A stretch of DNA of 28,306 nt. It comes from Alphaproteobacteria bacterium (GTDB lineage Bacteria; Pseudomonadota; Alphaproteobacteria; UBA6184). Under the pieces are notes generated by a model. The model did not search any database. It had not been told where the DNA came from and saw nothing but the letters and a program-made list of their open reading frames with translations. Positions 6,894 to 14,145 of this stretch are shown piece by piece; within the stretch, counting starts at the first letter, position 1; each line of letters begins with the position of its first letter. The stretch lies in NCBI GenBank assembly GCA_030433125.1, contig JAUIKZ010000004.1, positions 1-28,306 of the forward strand, in the 5' to 3' direction. The position numbers and the translations under genes were made by a program.

Positions 6894-7919
6894 CTAGCCA
6901 ATCTCATCTTGTTTATATTTGGGGGCGTTGGGGTTATCGAGCCCCAGGTAGGTGTAGGCGTCCCCCGTTAATTGGCGGCCACGGGCCGTGCGGGCCAGCA
7001 GGCCTATTTGAATAAGGTAGGGCTCAATCACATCTTCTAGCATATCCTTTTCTTCCGAAAGGGCGGCCGCCACCGTGTCTACCCCAACGGGCCCGCCCGC
7101 ATAGGTGGTTGCGATAAGGTTGAGGTAGCGTCGGTCCATCGGGTCTAGGCCATAGGCATCCACCTCAAGCTTGTTCAGGGCATGCTTCGCCACGCCCTCG
7201 TTAATAGCCGGGGCGCCCTCCACCTGCGCAAAGTCGCGCACACGCTTGGTGAGCCGCACAGCAATACGAGGCGTGCCGCGAGAGCGCTTGGCTATTTCAT
7301 GAGCCCCATCATTTGTAATATCAATGTGCAAAATGTGCGACAAGCGGGTAATGATTTGCGTTAGTTCCTCGTGAGTGTAAAAATGCAGCTGCAGCGGAAT
7401 ACCAAAACGCTCACGTAATGGTCGTGTCAGCAACCCAGAACGGGTTGTGGCCCCTACCAACGTAAACGGCGGTAGGTCAATTTTAACCGAGCGCGCGGAG
7501 GGCCCTTCGCCAATCACTAAGTCCAATTTGAAGTCTTCCATGGCGGGGTATAAAATCTCTTCTACCGCCGGGTTAAGCCGATGAATTTCATCAATAAACA
7601 GCACGTCATTGGGTTGAAGGTTAGTTAAAAGCGCTGCTAAATCTCCCGCGCGGGCGATAACGGGGCCAGAGGTGCTACGAAAGCCAACGCCAAGTTCGCG
7701 CGATATGATGTTCGAAAGCGTGGTTTTACCCAAGCCCGGGGGTCCATAAAAAAGCACATGGTCCAACGCCTCACCGCGCGTAAGCGCCGCCTGAATAAAA
7801 ATGCGCAGATTCTCTTTTAAGTGAGACTGCCCTAAAAAGGTGTCCAGGTTTTCTGGGCGAATGGCTGCCGTTTCATGGTCGTCACTTATGGTTTCTTTTG
7901 AAACGAGTCGGTCAGTCAT
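6894..7919 (-). CDS. ruvB: Holliday junction branch migration helicase RuvB
   Basis: AAA+ motor ATPase that drives Holliday-junction branch migration with RuvA and hands junctions to RuvC. The 341-residue protein has Walker A GPPGLGKT at residues 59-66, Walker B DEIH at 110-113, the GATTRSGLL sensor block near 157 and a C-terminal winged-helix domain with TARGRQLT. Length is normal. It starts two bases after the engB stop, so it belongs to a yidC-engB-ruvB unit; an AGGA about 12 bases upstream may serve as its ribosome-binding site. ruvA and ruvC are not beside it, contrary to the common ruvCAB order. Its 3' end is duplicated at 6024-6051, marking an insertion site. Confidence 0.97.
   Translation of the reverse strand: MTDRLVSKETISDDHETAAIRPENLDTFLGQSHLKENLRIFIQAALTRGEALDHVLFYGPPGLGKTTLSNIISRELGVGFRSTSGPVIARAGDLAALLTNLQPNDVLFIDEIHRLNPAVEEILYPAMEDFKLDLVIGEGPSARSVKIDLPPFTLVGATTRSGLLTRPLRERFGIPLQLHFYTHEELTQIITRLSHILHIDITNDGAHEIAKRSRGTPRIAVRLTKRVRDFAQVEGAPAINEGVAKHALNKLEVDAYGLDPMDRRYLNLIATTYAGGPVGVDTVAAALSEEKDMLEDVIEPYLIQIGLLARTARGRQLTGDAYTYLGLDNPNAPKYKQDEIG
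6898..6925. repeat. 28-bp direct repeat, copy 2 (in the functional ruvB 3' end)
   Basis: Second copy of the repeat at 6024-6051. It lies within the live ruvB coding sequence, ending just before the TAG stop. Confidence 0.9.
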
Positions 7920-7921
7920 CG

Positions 7922-8581
7922 TTAATTATGATCCTCAGGTAAAATAGCCGCAATTTTTAATATGCGTAGGCGCACCTCATCGATGCCTGTTTTTTTCTCT
8001 GCACTGGTGGCTTGCAACACGGGGTAACAAGCCGCATGCTTTGAAATGATGTCTTGAGTTTCGCGCTTCACCTTTTCAAGATAAGCCGCTTTCACTTTAT
8101 CTGTTTTGGTAAGCACAAGTTCATATGGTACAGCCACATCGTCTAGAAGCGTCATCATTTCTTCGTCGTTTTTCATAACCCCATGACGACTATCAATAAG
8201 GATAAAGCACTTGGTGAGCTGAATGCGTCCTTTAAGATATTGCATCATCAGCTTATTCCACGTGTTGATGTGCTGCTTGGAGGCCTTGGCATATCCATAC
8301 CCCGGGAAGTCCACGATATAAAAGCTTTCATCTAAGGTAAAGAAGTTAAGCTGCTGGGTGCGCCCTGGTGTTTTAGACGTGCGCGCAATATTGTTTTGGC
8401 CCACAACGGCGTTAATCAGGCTCGACTTCCCCACGTTGGAGCGGCCAATAAAAGCTATTTCAGGCACATCGTTTGTTGGCAGCTGATCTTCGCGGGCCAC
8501 ACCATTTACAAACTGGCATGGCTTAAGGAAAACTTTTACCGCGTCTTCGGGGGTTATTGTTGTTTGCGTGGTTTTTTCCAT
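7922..8581 (-). CDS. engB: Ribosome biogenesis GTPase EngB/YihA (YsxC)
   Basis: Small TRAFAC GTPase needed for large ribosomal subunit assembly. The 219-residue protein shows G1 GRSNVGKS at residues 46-53, the KTPGRTQQLNFF switch region with G2 around 70-81, G3 DFPGYG at 91-96 and G4 TKTD at 158-161. The N-terminal extension of ~40 residues and overall length are normal. Its start lies inside the end of yidC, a 28-base overlap on the same strand, which suggests translational coupling. yidC-engB adjacency is common in alphaproteobacteria. Confidence 0.96.
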   Translation of the reverse strand: MEKTTQTTITPEDAVKVFLKPCQFVNGVAREDQLPTNDVPEIAFIGRSNVGKSSLINAVVGQNNIARTSKTPGRTQQLNFFTLDESFYIVDFPGYGYAKASKQHINTWNKLMMQYLKGRIQLTKCFILIDSRHGVMKNDEEMMTLLDDVAVPYELVLTKTDKVKAAYLEKVKRETQDIISKHAACYPVLQATSAEKKTGIDEVRLRILKIAAILPEDHN

Positions 8582-10245
8582 ACCGGTTGCTTTGTTAGTT
8601 TAACGTTTAAAAATTTGGGCATAATAACTTGCTGCGCAATGGAGAGCAGGTTGTTGCATACCCAGTAAAGCAGCACACCCACCGCAAAGTTCGCGAACAC
8701 AAAGGTTAAAATTAATGGCATAAAGCGCATCATTTTCGCTTGTGTGGGGTCAGCGCCGACCATTTGTGGCGTGCTTATTTGCTGCAAATACATGGTTACA
8801 CCCACCATAATAGGCCAAATCCCTAAATTCAAAAACCCAGGTAGCTCGTAGGGCACTAGGCCAAACAAGGTAAATACATTGGTTGGGTCGGCTGCAGAGA
8901 GGTCGCTCACCCACAAAAACGGGGCATGGCGCATTTCGATGCTGATGTTAAACACCTTGTACAACGCAAAGAAAACCGGAATCTGAATCAGGATGGGTAA
9001 ACAGCCAGAGAAAGGATTCACCTTATATTGCTGATAGAGAGCCATCATGCGTTGGTTCATCTCGGCTTTATTATCGCCGTATTGCTCTTTGAGTTTTGCA
9101 ATTTCAGGTTGAAGGGCTTTCATGGCTTCCATGGAGCGTTGTCCTTTAATCGCGATCGGTAATAAGACAGCTTTAGTAAGAATGGTGAGCAAGATGATAG
9201 CCAAGCCAACACTGCCAAACAAGCTGTTAAACCACACCAACATTTTGAACAGAGGTTTGGTGATGAAACTAAACCACCCAAAATCAACGGCCAAATCAAA
9301 CTTAGGCACATTCAATTTGGCTTCATATTTATCAAGCATGTCGAGCTGTTTAGGGCCCACAAACAAGTGATGCGTTGTGCTACGGCTTTCTTTAGAGGCC
9401 ACATTAATGGGGAGAGAGGTGCGCGTTATTTCTAGCAAGCGCCCACCACCCCAAAGCTTGGGCTCTCCCTTGTTTTCTAGCTGTGTACCAGGGGCTTTTA
9501 GCATGGCTGTTAACCAGTATTTGTCGTTAAAGCCAACCCAGCCACCGTTGCTACTTTGATACAAACGCTTATCACCTTTTAGGTCTTTGTAGGAAATTTC
9601 TTTGTAAGAGTCATCTAACACCCCAACGATGCCCTCATTCAATACCATGTTATCGGTAGCCGTACCGGGGTGTTGTTGCACAAGCTTGCTCACATTGCGG
9701 AAAGCCAGGCTGTGATCTGTAGCATTGGTGACGGTGTCCGTAACCGTTACAAGATATTGATCATCTAGGTTTACCACACGGTTATAAACGATGCCGCTAT
9801 CTTCCGCACTAAGTTTGATGCTGGTGTTTGTAGCCTCGTCTACCTTCCATGCCAAGCGCGGTAGTTTCTTACCATCTTCATCGGTTGTCCACCCAAACTC
9901 GGCATAATGAGGCGCATCACTATTTTCGGGGCTTAATAGCTCGACAGCTTCATTCCCGTTTGGTTCTTGTTTGTAAGCATGCAGCACCGCTTCTTCCACA
10001 CGCAAGGTAACCGCATTTAGCTTTACACTTAGCACATCGTTTTGAAGCGTTAGATAATCGCTATCGGCCAACGCCTCTTGGCGCGTTTTAAGTTTTACTG
10101 GCTCGGTCTGGGTTTGAGCTTCAGCAGGTTTTGCTGGCCCTTGCTCGGTGCGGCTTGTAAAGTAAGAGCTAATAAAATAGTTCACCGCTATCATAATAAG
10201 GGTGATAATAATTAGCGTCCGCGTGTAGCGCTTTTGGTCGTTCAT
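8554..10245 (-). CDS. yidC: Membrane protein insertase YidC
   Basis: Inserts and folds inner-membrane proteins, alone or with SecYEG. The 563-residue protein fits the Gram-negative long form. An N-terminal membrane helix (residues about 10-29) is followed by a large periplasmic beta domain to roughly 350. The conserved five-helix core then begins near KPLFKMLVWFNSLFGSVGLAI, with ILTKAVLLPIAIKGQRSMEAMKALQPE, LPILIQIPVFFALYKV and the C-terminal WVCNNLLSIAQQ. The tail is basic (KLTKQPVWKKPRKQQ), typical for ribosome contact. AAGGA lies about nine bases before the ATG. The usual upstream rpmH-rnpA genes are not present; instead there is an intergenic region with its own promoter. Confidence 0.97.
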   Translation of the reverse strand: MNDQKRYTRTLIIITLIMIAVNYFISSYFTSRTEQGPAKPAEAQTQTEPVKLKTRQEALADSDYLTLQNDVLSVKLNAVTLRVEEAVLHAYKQEPNGNEAVELLSPENSDAPHYAEFGWTTDEDGKKLPRLAWKVDEATNTSIKLSAEDSGIVYNRVVNLDDQYLVTVTDTVTNATDHSLAFRNVSKLVQQHPGTATDNMVLNEGIVGVLDDSYKEISYKDLKGDKRLYQSSNGGWVGFNDKYWLTAMLKAPGTQLENKGEPKLWGGGRLLEITRTSLPINVASKESRSTTHHLFVGPKQLDMLDKYEAKLNVPKFDLAVDFGWFSFITKPLFKMLVWFNSLFGSVGLAIILLTILTKAVLLPIAIKGQRSMEAMKALQPEIAKLKEQYGDNKAEMNQRMMALYQQYKVNPFSGCLPILIQIPVFFALYKVFNISIEMRHAPFLWVSDLSAADPTNVFTLFGLVPYELPGFLNLGIWPIMVGVTMYLQQISTPQMVGADPTQAKMMRFMPLILTFVFANFAVGVLLYWVCNNLLSIAQQVIMPKFLNVKLTKQPVWKKPRKQQ

Positions 10246-10301
10246 AATTTTTGTTCCTTCAAAATATACAATGTTAATATTTGATTAAAATTAATGAGCG
10301 C

Positions 10302-10330
10302 ATTGTAGCAAGTTATTGCAAGCGTGAGAA
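10302..10330 (-). promoter_or_regulatory. Candidate promoter for yidC-engB-ruvB
   Basis: On the minus strand TTCTCA (10330-10325) and TACAAT (10307-10302) are 17 bases apart. The -10 is a good match and the -35 moderate. It is oriented toward yidC, about 55 bases before the start codon. Confidence 0.4.
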
Positions 10331-10400
10331 GCTAAAATCTGGAAAACCCAGTAGAGCGAAAACAACCCCTGAAATATGGCCAGCTTGTATCAGTTTTTTT

Positions 10401-10424
10401 AACTGCTTGTCGAGGGGAGCAGTT
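10401..10424. promoter_or_regulatory. Inverted repeat between divergent promoters
   Basis: AACTGCT (10401-10407) and AGCAGTT (10418-10424) are perfect complements around a 10-base spacer. The repeat lies 18 bases upstream of the -35 box of the 10495 gene and about 70 upstream of the candidate yidC -35. It may be an operator; it could also simply form a hairpin. Confidence 0.4.
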
Positions 10425-10442
10425 TTAGTATACTTTCGTTGA

Positions 10443-10471
10443 TTGAAACTTGCCATGGTTTTCACTATAAT
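10443..10471 (+). promoter_or_regulatory. Near-consensus sigma-70 promoter for the 10495 gene
   Basis: TTGAAA (10443-10448) and a perfect TATAAT (10466-10471) are separated by exactly 17 bases. The expected start is near 10478, leaving a leader of only about 17 bases before the GTG. It is the best promoter match in the window. Confidence 0.75.
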
Positions 10472-10494
10472 ATATTTAATGACAGGAGCCTCCC

Positions 10495-10971
10495 GTGAAA
10501 ATGAAAAATATAATCTTTCTTATTTTGACATTTTTTGTAATGGTCTCCTTTAACGTGCAAAGCCATGCGAGAGGTCGCATCCCTATCAACATTTCTAGAA
10601 GAGCGCCCAGCGTGGGCCGCCGCCTACCCGCAAATCGGCCCAGCGTTCCCGCAAAAAGGCCTGGCAAGAGCCTCACTAAAACAGGGCGCCACCTCACAAG
10701 GCGTGGCCGCAACGATTTGGTCGACAAGATGTTTGATCGTTACCCAGTTACTTCGACAGTAGGGAGCATCGCGCTATATGTGTTTTTTTGCTGGGCTGAC
10801 AAACAAAGTGATGAAGAAGAAACCAACACCACGCAAGTTGTAACACATGTAACTCGCCCGGTCGCCCCGATTAAGTTGCAAACGGTTAACATGCGTAACA
10901 CCACGCCGGTGCTTCTGCTGCGAGGCGAAGCCCTCATAAGGGTGCGTAGCAAAAATATTGTGTTAACTTAA
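10495..10971 (+). CDS. Unrecognised secreted Arg/Pro-rich basic protein
   Basis: I do not recognise the family. The 158-residue product starts with a hydrophobic signal sequence (MKMKNIIFLILTFFVMVSF) and a likely signal-peptidase site after SHA at residue 25. Residues 26-72 are strongly basic, with about a dozen Arg plus several Lys and Pro (RIPINISRRAPSVGRRLP and onward). Residues 86-100 form a hydrophobic stretch that could span a membrane, followed by an acidic DEEETN patch and a mixed C-terminal tail. GTG 10495 is chosen because AGGAG at 10484-10488 is six bases away; ATG 10501 is the alternative. A near-consensus promoter precedes it, and it stands alone between the divergent yidC unit and the convergent phasin gene. 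It could be an envelope or exported nucleic-acid-binding protein; neither is shown. Confidence 0.75.
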   Translation: MKMKNIIFLILTFFVMVSFNVQSHARGRIPINISRRAPSVGRRLPANRPSVPAKRPGKSLTKTGRHLTRRGRNDLVDKMFDRYPVTSTVGSIALYVFFCWADKQSDEEETNTTQVVTHVTRPVAPIKLQTVNMRNTTPVLLLRGEALIRVRSKNIVLT

Positions 10972-11139
10972 TTAGCCCACAGGTCAAGAGGGGGTGAGAA
11001 TGCTCCACCTACTCAGATGTATAAAGCTTAATCCATGAGAGGCGTGGGAATGTAAAATATAGGCACATTGCCCCGGCTCTCATAGGGCATTCATACAACA
11101 CCACATTACTATTCTCAGGCCGTTGCACAAGGCAGGGTG

Positions 11140-11559
11140 TTAGTGTTTTTTAAACCCGGAAAACCCTTTACTCATGGCTTCTTGCATTTCTTGCGCTTTG
11201 CTAACACCCTCACGAAGGTTATCGGCAAAAACAGACGCCACATTTTGCGCTGACTCTGACCACACTTTATTAACGGCTTCAGCTTTTTCTTTGGCGTATT
11301 GCATTGCCGCATCCGCATCGTTTGCTTGATGATCATGGCTGGTGGCATGATTATGCTGGGACTTCTCTATAAACGCCGACATATCGTTTAGCATTCGCTC
11401 AATGTAATTGGCTTGCATTTTAGAAGCTGACTGCAACACTTTGGCAGCCGTTTGTTGCGCCTTTAACATTGTTTCGAGGTTTTTTTTGTGCAGCTCCATA
11501 AAGGCTTTTATGTCTTGCTCTGGGGCTGTAAACTGCTTCATCAGGTCAAGTATATTCAT
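11140..11559 (-). CDS. Phasin-family protein with a His-rich linker
   Basis: Phasins are small helical proteins that coat polyhydroxyalkanoate granules. The 139-residue product has the usual layout: two long amphipathic helical regions, residues 1-65 (DIKAFMELHKKNLETMLKAQQTAAK) and 80-139 (YAKEKAEAVNKVWSESAQNV, then SKAQEMQEAMSKGF). The NLETMLKAQQ and SESAQNV stretches resemble the alphaproteobacterial phasin family. Between them lies QHNHATSHDH with His at 69, 71, 75 and 77, an unusual metal-binding-like linker. AGGAG precedes the ATG by about six bases. No PHA synthase is nearby, so it may coat granules made by enzymes encoded elsewhere or have another structural role. Confidence 0.8.
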   Translation of the reverse strand: MNILDLMKQFTAPEQDIKAFMELHKKNLETMLKAQQTAAKVLQSASKMQANYIERMLNDMSAFIEKSQHNHATSHDHQANDADAAMQYAKEKAEAVNKVWSESAQNVASVFADNLREGVSKAQEMQEAMSKGFSGFKKH

Positions 11560-11648
11560 CTCACTCTCCTAGGTACGCAAACATTAACAGAATAAAGTTA
11601 ATTTTTAGTTGCTTTTTAACCATTAACCTGTAATTTAATGTTACCCCT

Positions 11649-11722
11649 GGCCGGGTGGCAGAGTGGTTATGCAGAGGACTGCAAATCCTTGTACGTCGGT
11701 TCGATTCCGGTCCCGGCCTCCA
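11649..11722 (+). tRNA. tRNA-Cys (anticodon GCA)
   Basis: The acceptor stem GGCCGGG/CCCGGCC closes perfectly, with U discriminator and an encoded CCA (11720-11722). The anticodon arm GAGGA-CTGCAAA-TCCTT places GCA at positions 34-36. The T loop is TTCGATT. At 74 bases it matches bacterial tRNA-Cys. Confidence 0.96.
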
Positions 11723-11798
11723 TTAAAATCACGAAACAATCGTCTCCCTTAAGCATTTCTCAATTGCAATGCACCGTGAAGCTGACTATCTTAGGATT

Positions 11799-12791
11799 AT
11801 GAGCAACTTCGCCACCAAAATTGTTAAATGGTATACCCAGCACAAGCGCGTACTCCCTTGGCGTTTTCAAGAAACGGAAGGCGTTAACCTTTATAAAACC
11901 TGGTTAAGCGAAATTATGCTGCAGCAAACCACGGTGCCCACCGTTATTAATTATTATCAAGCCTTTCTAGTGAAATGGCCGACTGTGCATCATCTGGCCA
12001 CCGCCACGGAGGAAGAAGTGCTCACGGCTTGGCAAGGGCTTGGGTATTACTCCCGGGCCCGGAACTTGCTAAAATGTGCGCGTATGGTGGTGGCTGAGTT
12101 TAATGGCAGGTTCCCCACAACTGAGGCGCAACTATTAAAGTTGCCTGGTATAGGGCCTTACACGGCAGCGGCTATTTTAGCTATCGGTAACAATACAAAA
12201 GCGACGGCCGTTGACGGTAATGTTGAGCGGATTATGGCGCGGGTGCACGCGATAAATGACCCCATTCAAACCGCTAAAAAGCGCTTAAAAGAACTGGCGA
12301 AAAGCCATGTGCCACACCACCACGTTTCTGAATATACACAAGGGTTAATGGACCTGGGCACCATGGTGTGCACGCCCCAAAACCCGAAGTGTGACGTGTG
12401 CCCTGTGGTAGCACACTGCCAGGCCCAGAAGGAGGGAATAGAAAACCAACTGCCGATTAGGCTCACTAAAGCGGCGCTGCCGGAAAAGTTTACAATTAGC
12501 TACTTGAGCCTTCAAGATGACCACATTTTGGTGCGCCGGCGAACCGAAGGCAACCTTCTCAAAAACATGATAGAGCTGCCGAGCGTGCCTTGGGGAACCG
12601 ATCCGGTGGCGTATAATGTGTCGCATACGTTTTCGCATTTTCATATTCGTATTCAATGTGAGCAAACCGCAACCATTCCTGCGGAGGCTATCAACGGCGA
12701 AGAGTTTTGGCACCCTCTGGATAAGTTACATGAGCTCCCTCTCCCCACTATGACGAAAAAAGTTTTAAAATTTGGAAAGATTCATTTATGA
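11799..12791 (+). CDS. mutY: A/G-specific adenine DNA glycosylase MutY
   Basis: Removes adenine mispaired with 8-oxoguanine, preventing G:C to T:A mutations. The 330-residue product shows the helix-hairpin-helix LPGIGPYTAAAI (residues 115-126), the catalytic Glu in SEIMLQQTTVP (Glu38), the catalytic Asp in AVDGNVERIMAR (Asp139) and the [4Fe-4S] motif C-x6-C-x2-C-x5-C at residues 191, 198, 201 and 207. A C-terminal NUDIX-like 8-oxoG recognition domain follows, with FSHFHIRIQC. I chose ATG 11799 (MSNFATKIVKWY) because the family starts there; ATG 11769 adds ten unconserved residues and has no ribosome-binding site. The stop overlaps the udg start as ATGA, so the two repair glycosylases are translationally coupled. 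Confidence 0.96.
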   Translation: MSNFATKIVKWYTQHKRVLPWRFQETEGVNLYKTWLSEIMLQQTTVPTVINYYQAFLVKWPTVHHLATATEEEVLTAWQGLGYYSRARNLLKCARMVVAEFNGRFPTTEAQLLKLPGIGPYTAAAILAIGNNTKATAVDGNVERIMARVHAINDPIQTAKKRLKELAKSHVPHHHVSEYTQGLMDLGTMVCTPQNPKCDVCPVVAHCQAQKEGIENQLPIRLTKAALPEKFTISYLSLQDDHILVRRRTEGNLLKNMIELPSVPWGTDPVAYNVSHTFSHFHIRIQCEQTATIPAEAINGEEFWHPLDKLHELPLPTMTKKVLKFGKIHL

Positions 12792-13504
12792 GCAAGTTAA
12801 CCCTACAAGACCTGCAGAACTTTGGTGTGGATTATGATTTAAAGCCCTTTCATAATGCGAAAAGCGCGGACGTAAAGAGTGAGGCGGAAACCCCAGGCCC
12901 GGCTGCGGTAGAAGACCCGTTGCAAAATATAAGTACGTTAGAAGAGTTGCGTGCCTATATGAATGCTTTTGAGGCCTGCGAGTTGAAAGAAGAGGCAACG
13001 CAAATGGTGTTTTCAGATGGCGTGCCGGATGCGCCCATTATGTTTATTGGTGAGGCGCCCGGGGCGGAGGAGGACAAGCTGGGTAAGCCCTTTGTGGGGC
13101 AAAGCGGGCAGCTGTTAGATAAGTTTTTGGCGTTTGTTGGCCTGAGCAGAGCTAAAAATATATACATCGCCAACATGGTGCCATGGCGCCCCCCCGGGAA
13201 CCGCACCCCTACCACCGACGAAATCGCTATTTGTCGGCCTATGCTCATGAAGCATATAGCCCTTATTAAGCCTAAGGTTATCGCCTTTTTAGGCGCAACC
13301 CCGTTTAAAGGTGTGCTGGGGATGAAAGAAGGGATGCTGAAATCGCGGGGGCGTTGGCATGAACTGAACGATCCTTACTTGGGCGAACCCATACCTTGTA
13401 TGCCACTTTTCCATCCGGCTTACCTTTTGCGTGCCGCCAAACAAAAGGCCTTGTTTTGGCAAGACCTCCTCACACTGAAAAAGCATCTTGAAAAACATGG
13501 TTAA
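12788..13504 (+). CDS. udg: Uracil-DNA glycosylase, family 4-like
   Basis: Removes uracil from DNA, mainly from cytosine deamination. The 238-residue protein has the family motifs FIGEAPGAEEDKLGKPFVGQSG (from residue 86), NMVPWRPPGNRTPTTDEI (129-146) and FHPAYLLR (208-215). An N-terminal extension of ~50 variable residues is usual in alphaproteobacterial members. Cysteines at 64, 149 and 204 are visible, but the CxxC pair of classic Fe-S family-4 enzymes is reduced to one Cys (EACELK), so the cluster may be modified or absent. The start overlaps mutY by four bases. rnhB overlaps its end by eight. Base-excision enzymes are therefore encoded back to back. Confidence 0.92.
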   Translation: MSKLTLQDLQNFGVDYDLKPFHNAKSADVKSEAETPGPAAVEDPLQNISTLEELRAYMNAFEACELKEEATQMVFSDGVPDAPIMFIGEAPGAEEDKLGKPFVGQSGQLLDKFLAFVGLSRAKNIYIANMVPWRPPGNRTPTTDEIAICRPMLMKHIALIKPKVIAFLGATPFKGVLGMKEGMLKSRGRWHELNDPYLGEPIPCMPLFHPAYLLRAAKQKALFWQDLLTLKKHLEKHG

Positions 13505-14120
13505 GCCAAGCTTTGATTTAGAACGCCAGCACAACGGGCTAGTGGCTGGGTGTGATGAGGTGGGGCGAGGGCCATTGGCGGGCCCGGTTGTAGCGTGTGC
13601 CTTAACTTTTTTTGATTACGATAACATTCCGCAAGAACTCTTAGCGCTCATTAATGACTCCAAAAAACTCACTCCCGTTAAGCGCGAAAAAATTTACGCG
13701 CAATTACAAAACCATAAGGGTAGCTTACTGGAGTATGAGGTTAGTTTTGTTGCGGCAGAAGAGATTGACCGCATCAATATTTTACAAGCCTCTTTAAAAG
13801 CCATGTTAAATGCGGTGGAGGCTTTAAAAACGCGGCCAAGCCATTTGCTGGTGGATGGCCGCTTTGGGCTAAAAACAAATGTGCCGCAAACACCTGTCAT
13901 TAAAGGTGATGCCATTAGTTTCTCTATTGCGGCAGCCTCTATTATTGCCAAGGTAACGCGCGATACCTATATGACGAACCTCCATCAACGTTACCCGCAA
14001 TTTGATTGGGCCAGTAATAAGGGCTACCCTACAGCTACACACCTTGCCGCGTTAAAAGAACACGGCCCCACCGAATTTCACCGTAAAAGTTTTGCACCTA
14101 TTAAGACTTTAGGTGTATAA
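13497..14120 (+). CDS. rnhB: Ribonuclease HII
   Basis: Cleaves RNA in RNA-DNA hybrids and starts removal of single ribonucleotides from DNA. The 207-residue protein has GCDEVGRGPLAGPVVACA with the catalytic Asp20-Glu21 pair, a third acidic residue in LLVDGRF (Asp120) and a fourth in SIIAKVTRD (Asp156), completing the active site. I chose ATG 13497, which overlaps udg by eight bases; a TTG at 13488 would add three residues. No strong ribosome-binding site is seen, consistent with coupling to udg. Together with mutY and udg it forms a genome-maintenance cluster directed at damaged or misincorporated nucleotides. Confidence 0.95.
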   Translation: MVKPSFDLERQHNGLVAGCDEVGRGPLAGPVVACALTFFDYDNIPQELLALINDSKKLTPVKREKIYAQLQNHKGSLLEYEVSFVAAEEIDRINILQASLKAMLNAVEALKTRPSHLLVDGRFGLKTNVPQTPVIKGDAISFSIAAASIIAKVTRDTYMTNLHQRYPQFDWASNKGYPTATHLAALKEHGPTEFHRKSFAPIKTLGV

Positions 14121-14145
14121 TACGATCAAAAAAGAGGATTCCTCA

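Larger units (their letters stand above)
6024..6925. mobile_element. Putative inserted segment bracketed by the ruvB-tail repeat
   Basis: About 870 bases lie between two copies of a 28-bp sequence from the ruvB 3' end. The segment contains a Sel1-repeat lipoprotein gene, a hairpin and the C-terminal remnant of an IS1595-type transposase. RuvB keeps an unchanged C-terminus because the junction supplies a new TAG stop after GGC. The arrangement resembles insertion at a gene's 3' end with duplication of the target. No integrase is present and the mechanism is unknown. Confidence 0.5.

Noticed and set aside
10246..10494. Search for rpmH/rnpA upstream of yidC
   Set aside because: No basic short frame resembling ribosomal protein L34 is readable on the minus strand; the region holds promoters and an inverted repeat only.
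10972..11139. Possible terminator or small RNA between the 10495 gene and the phasin gene
   Set aside because: I found no stem with a T-run on either strand and no promoter-like pair.
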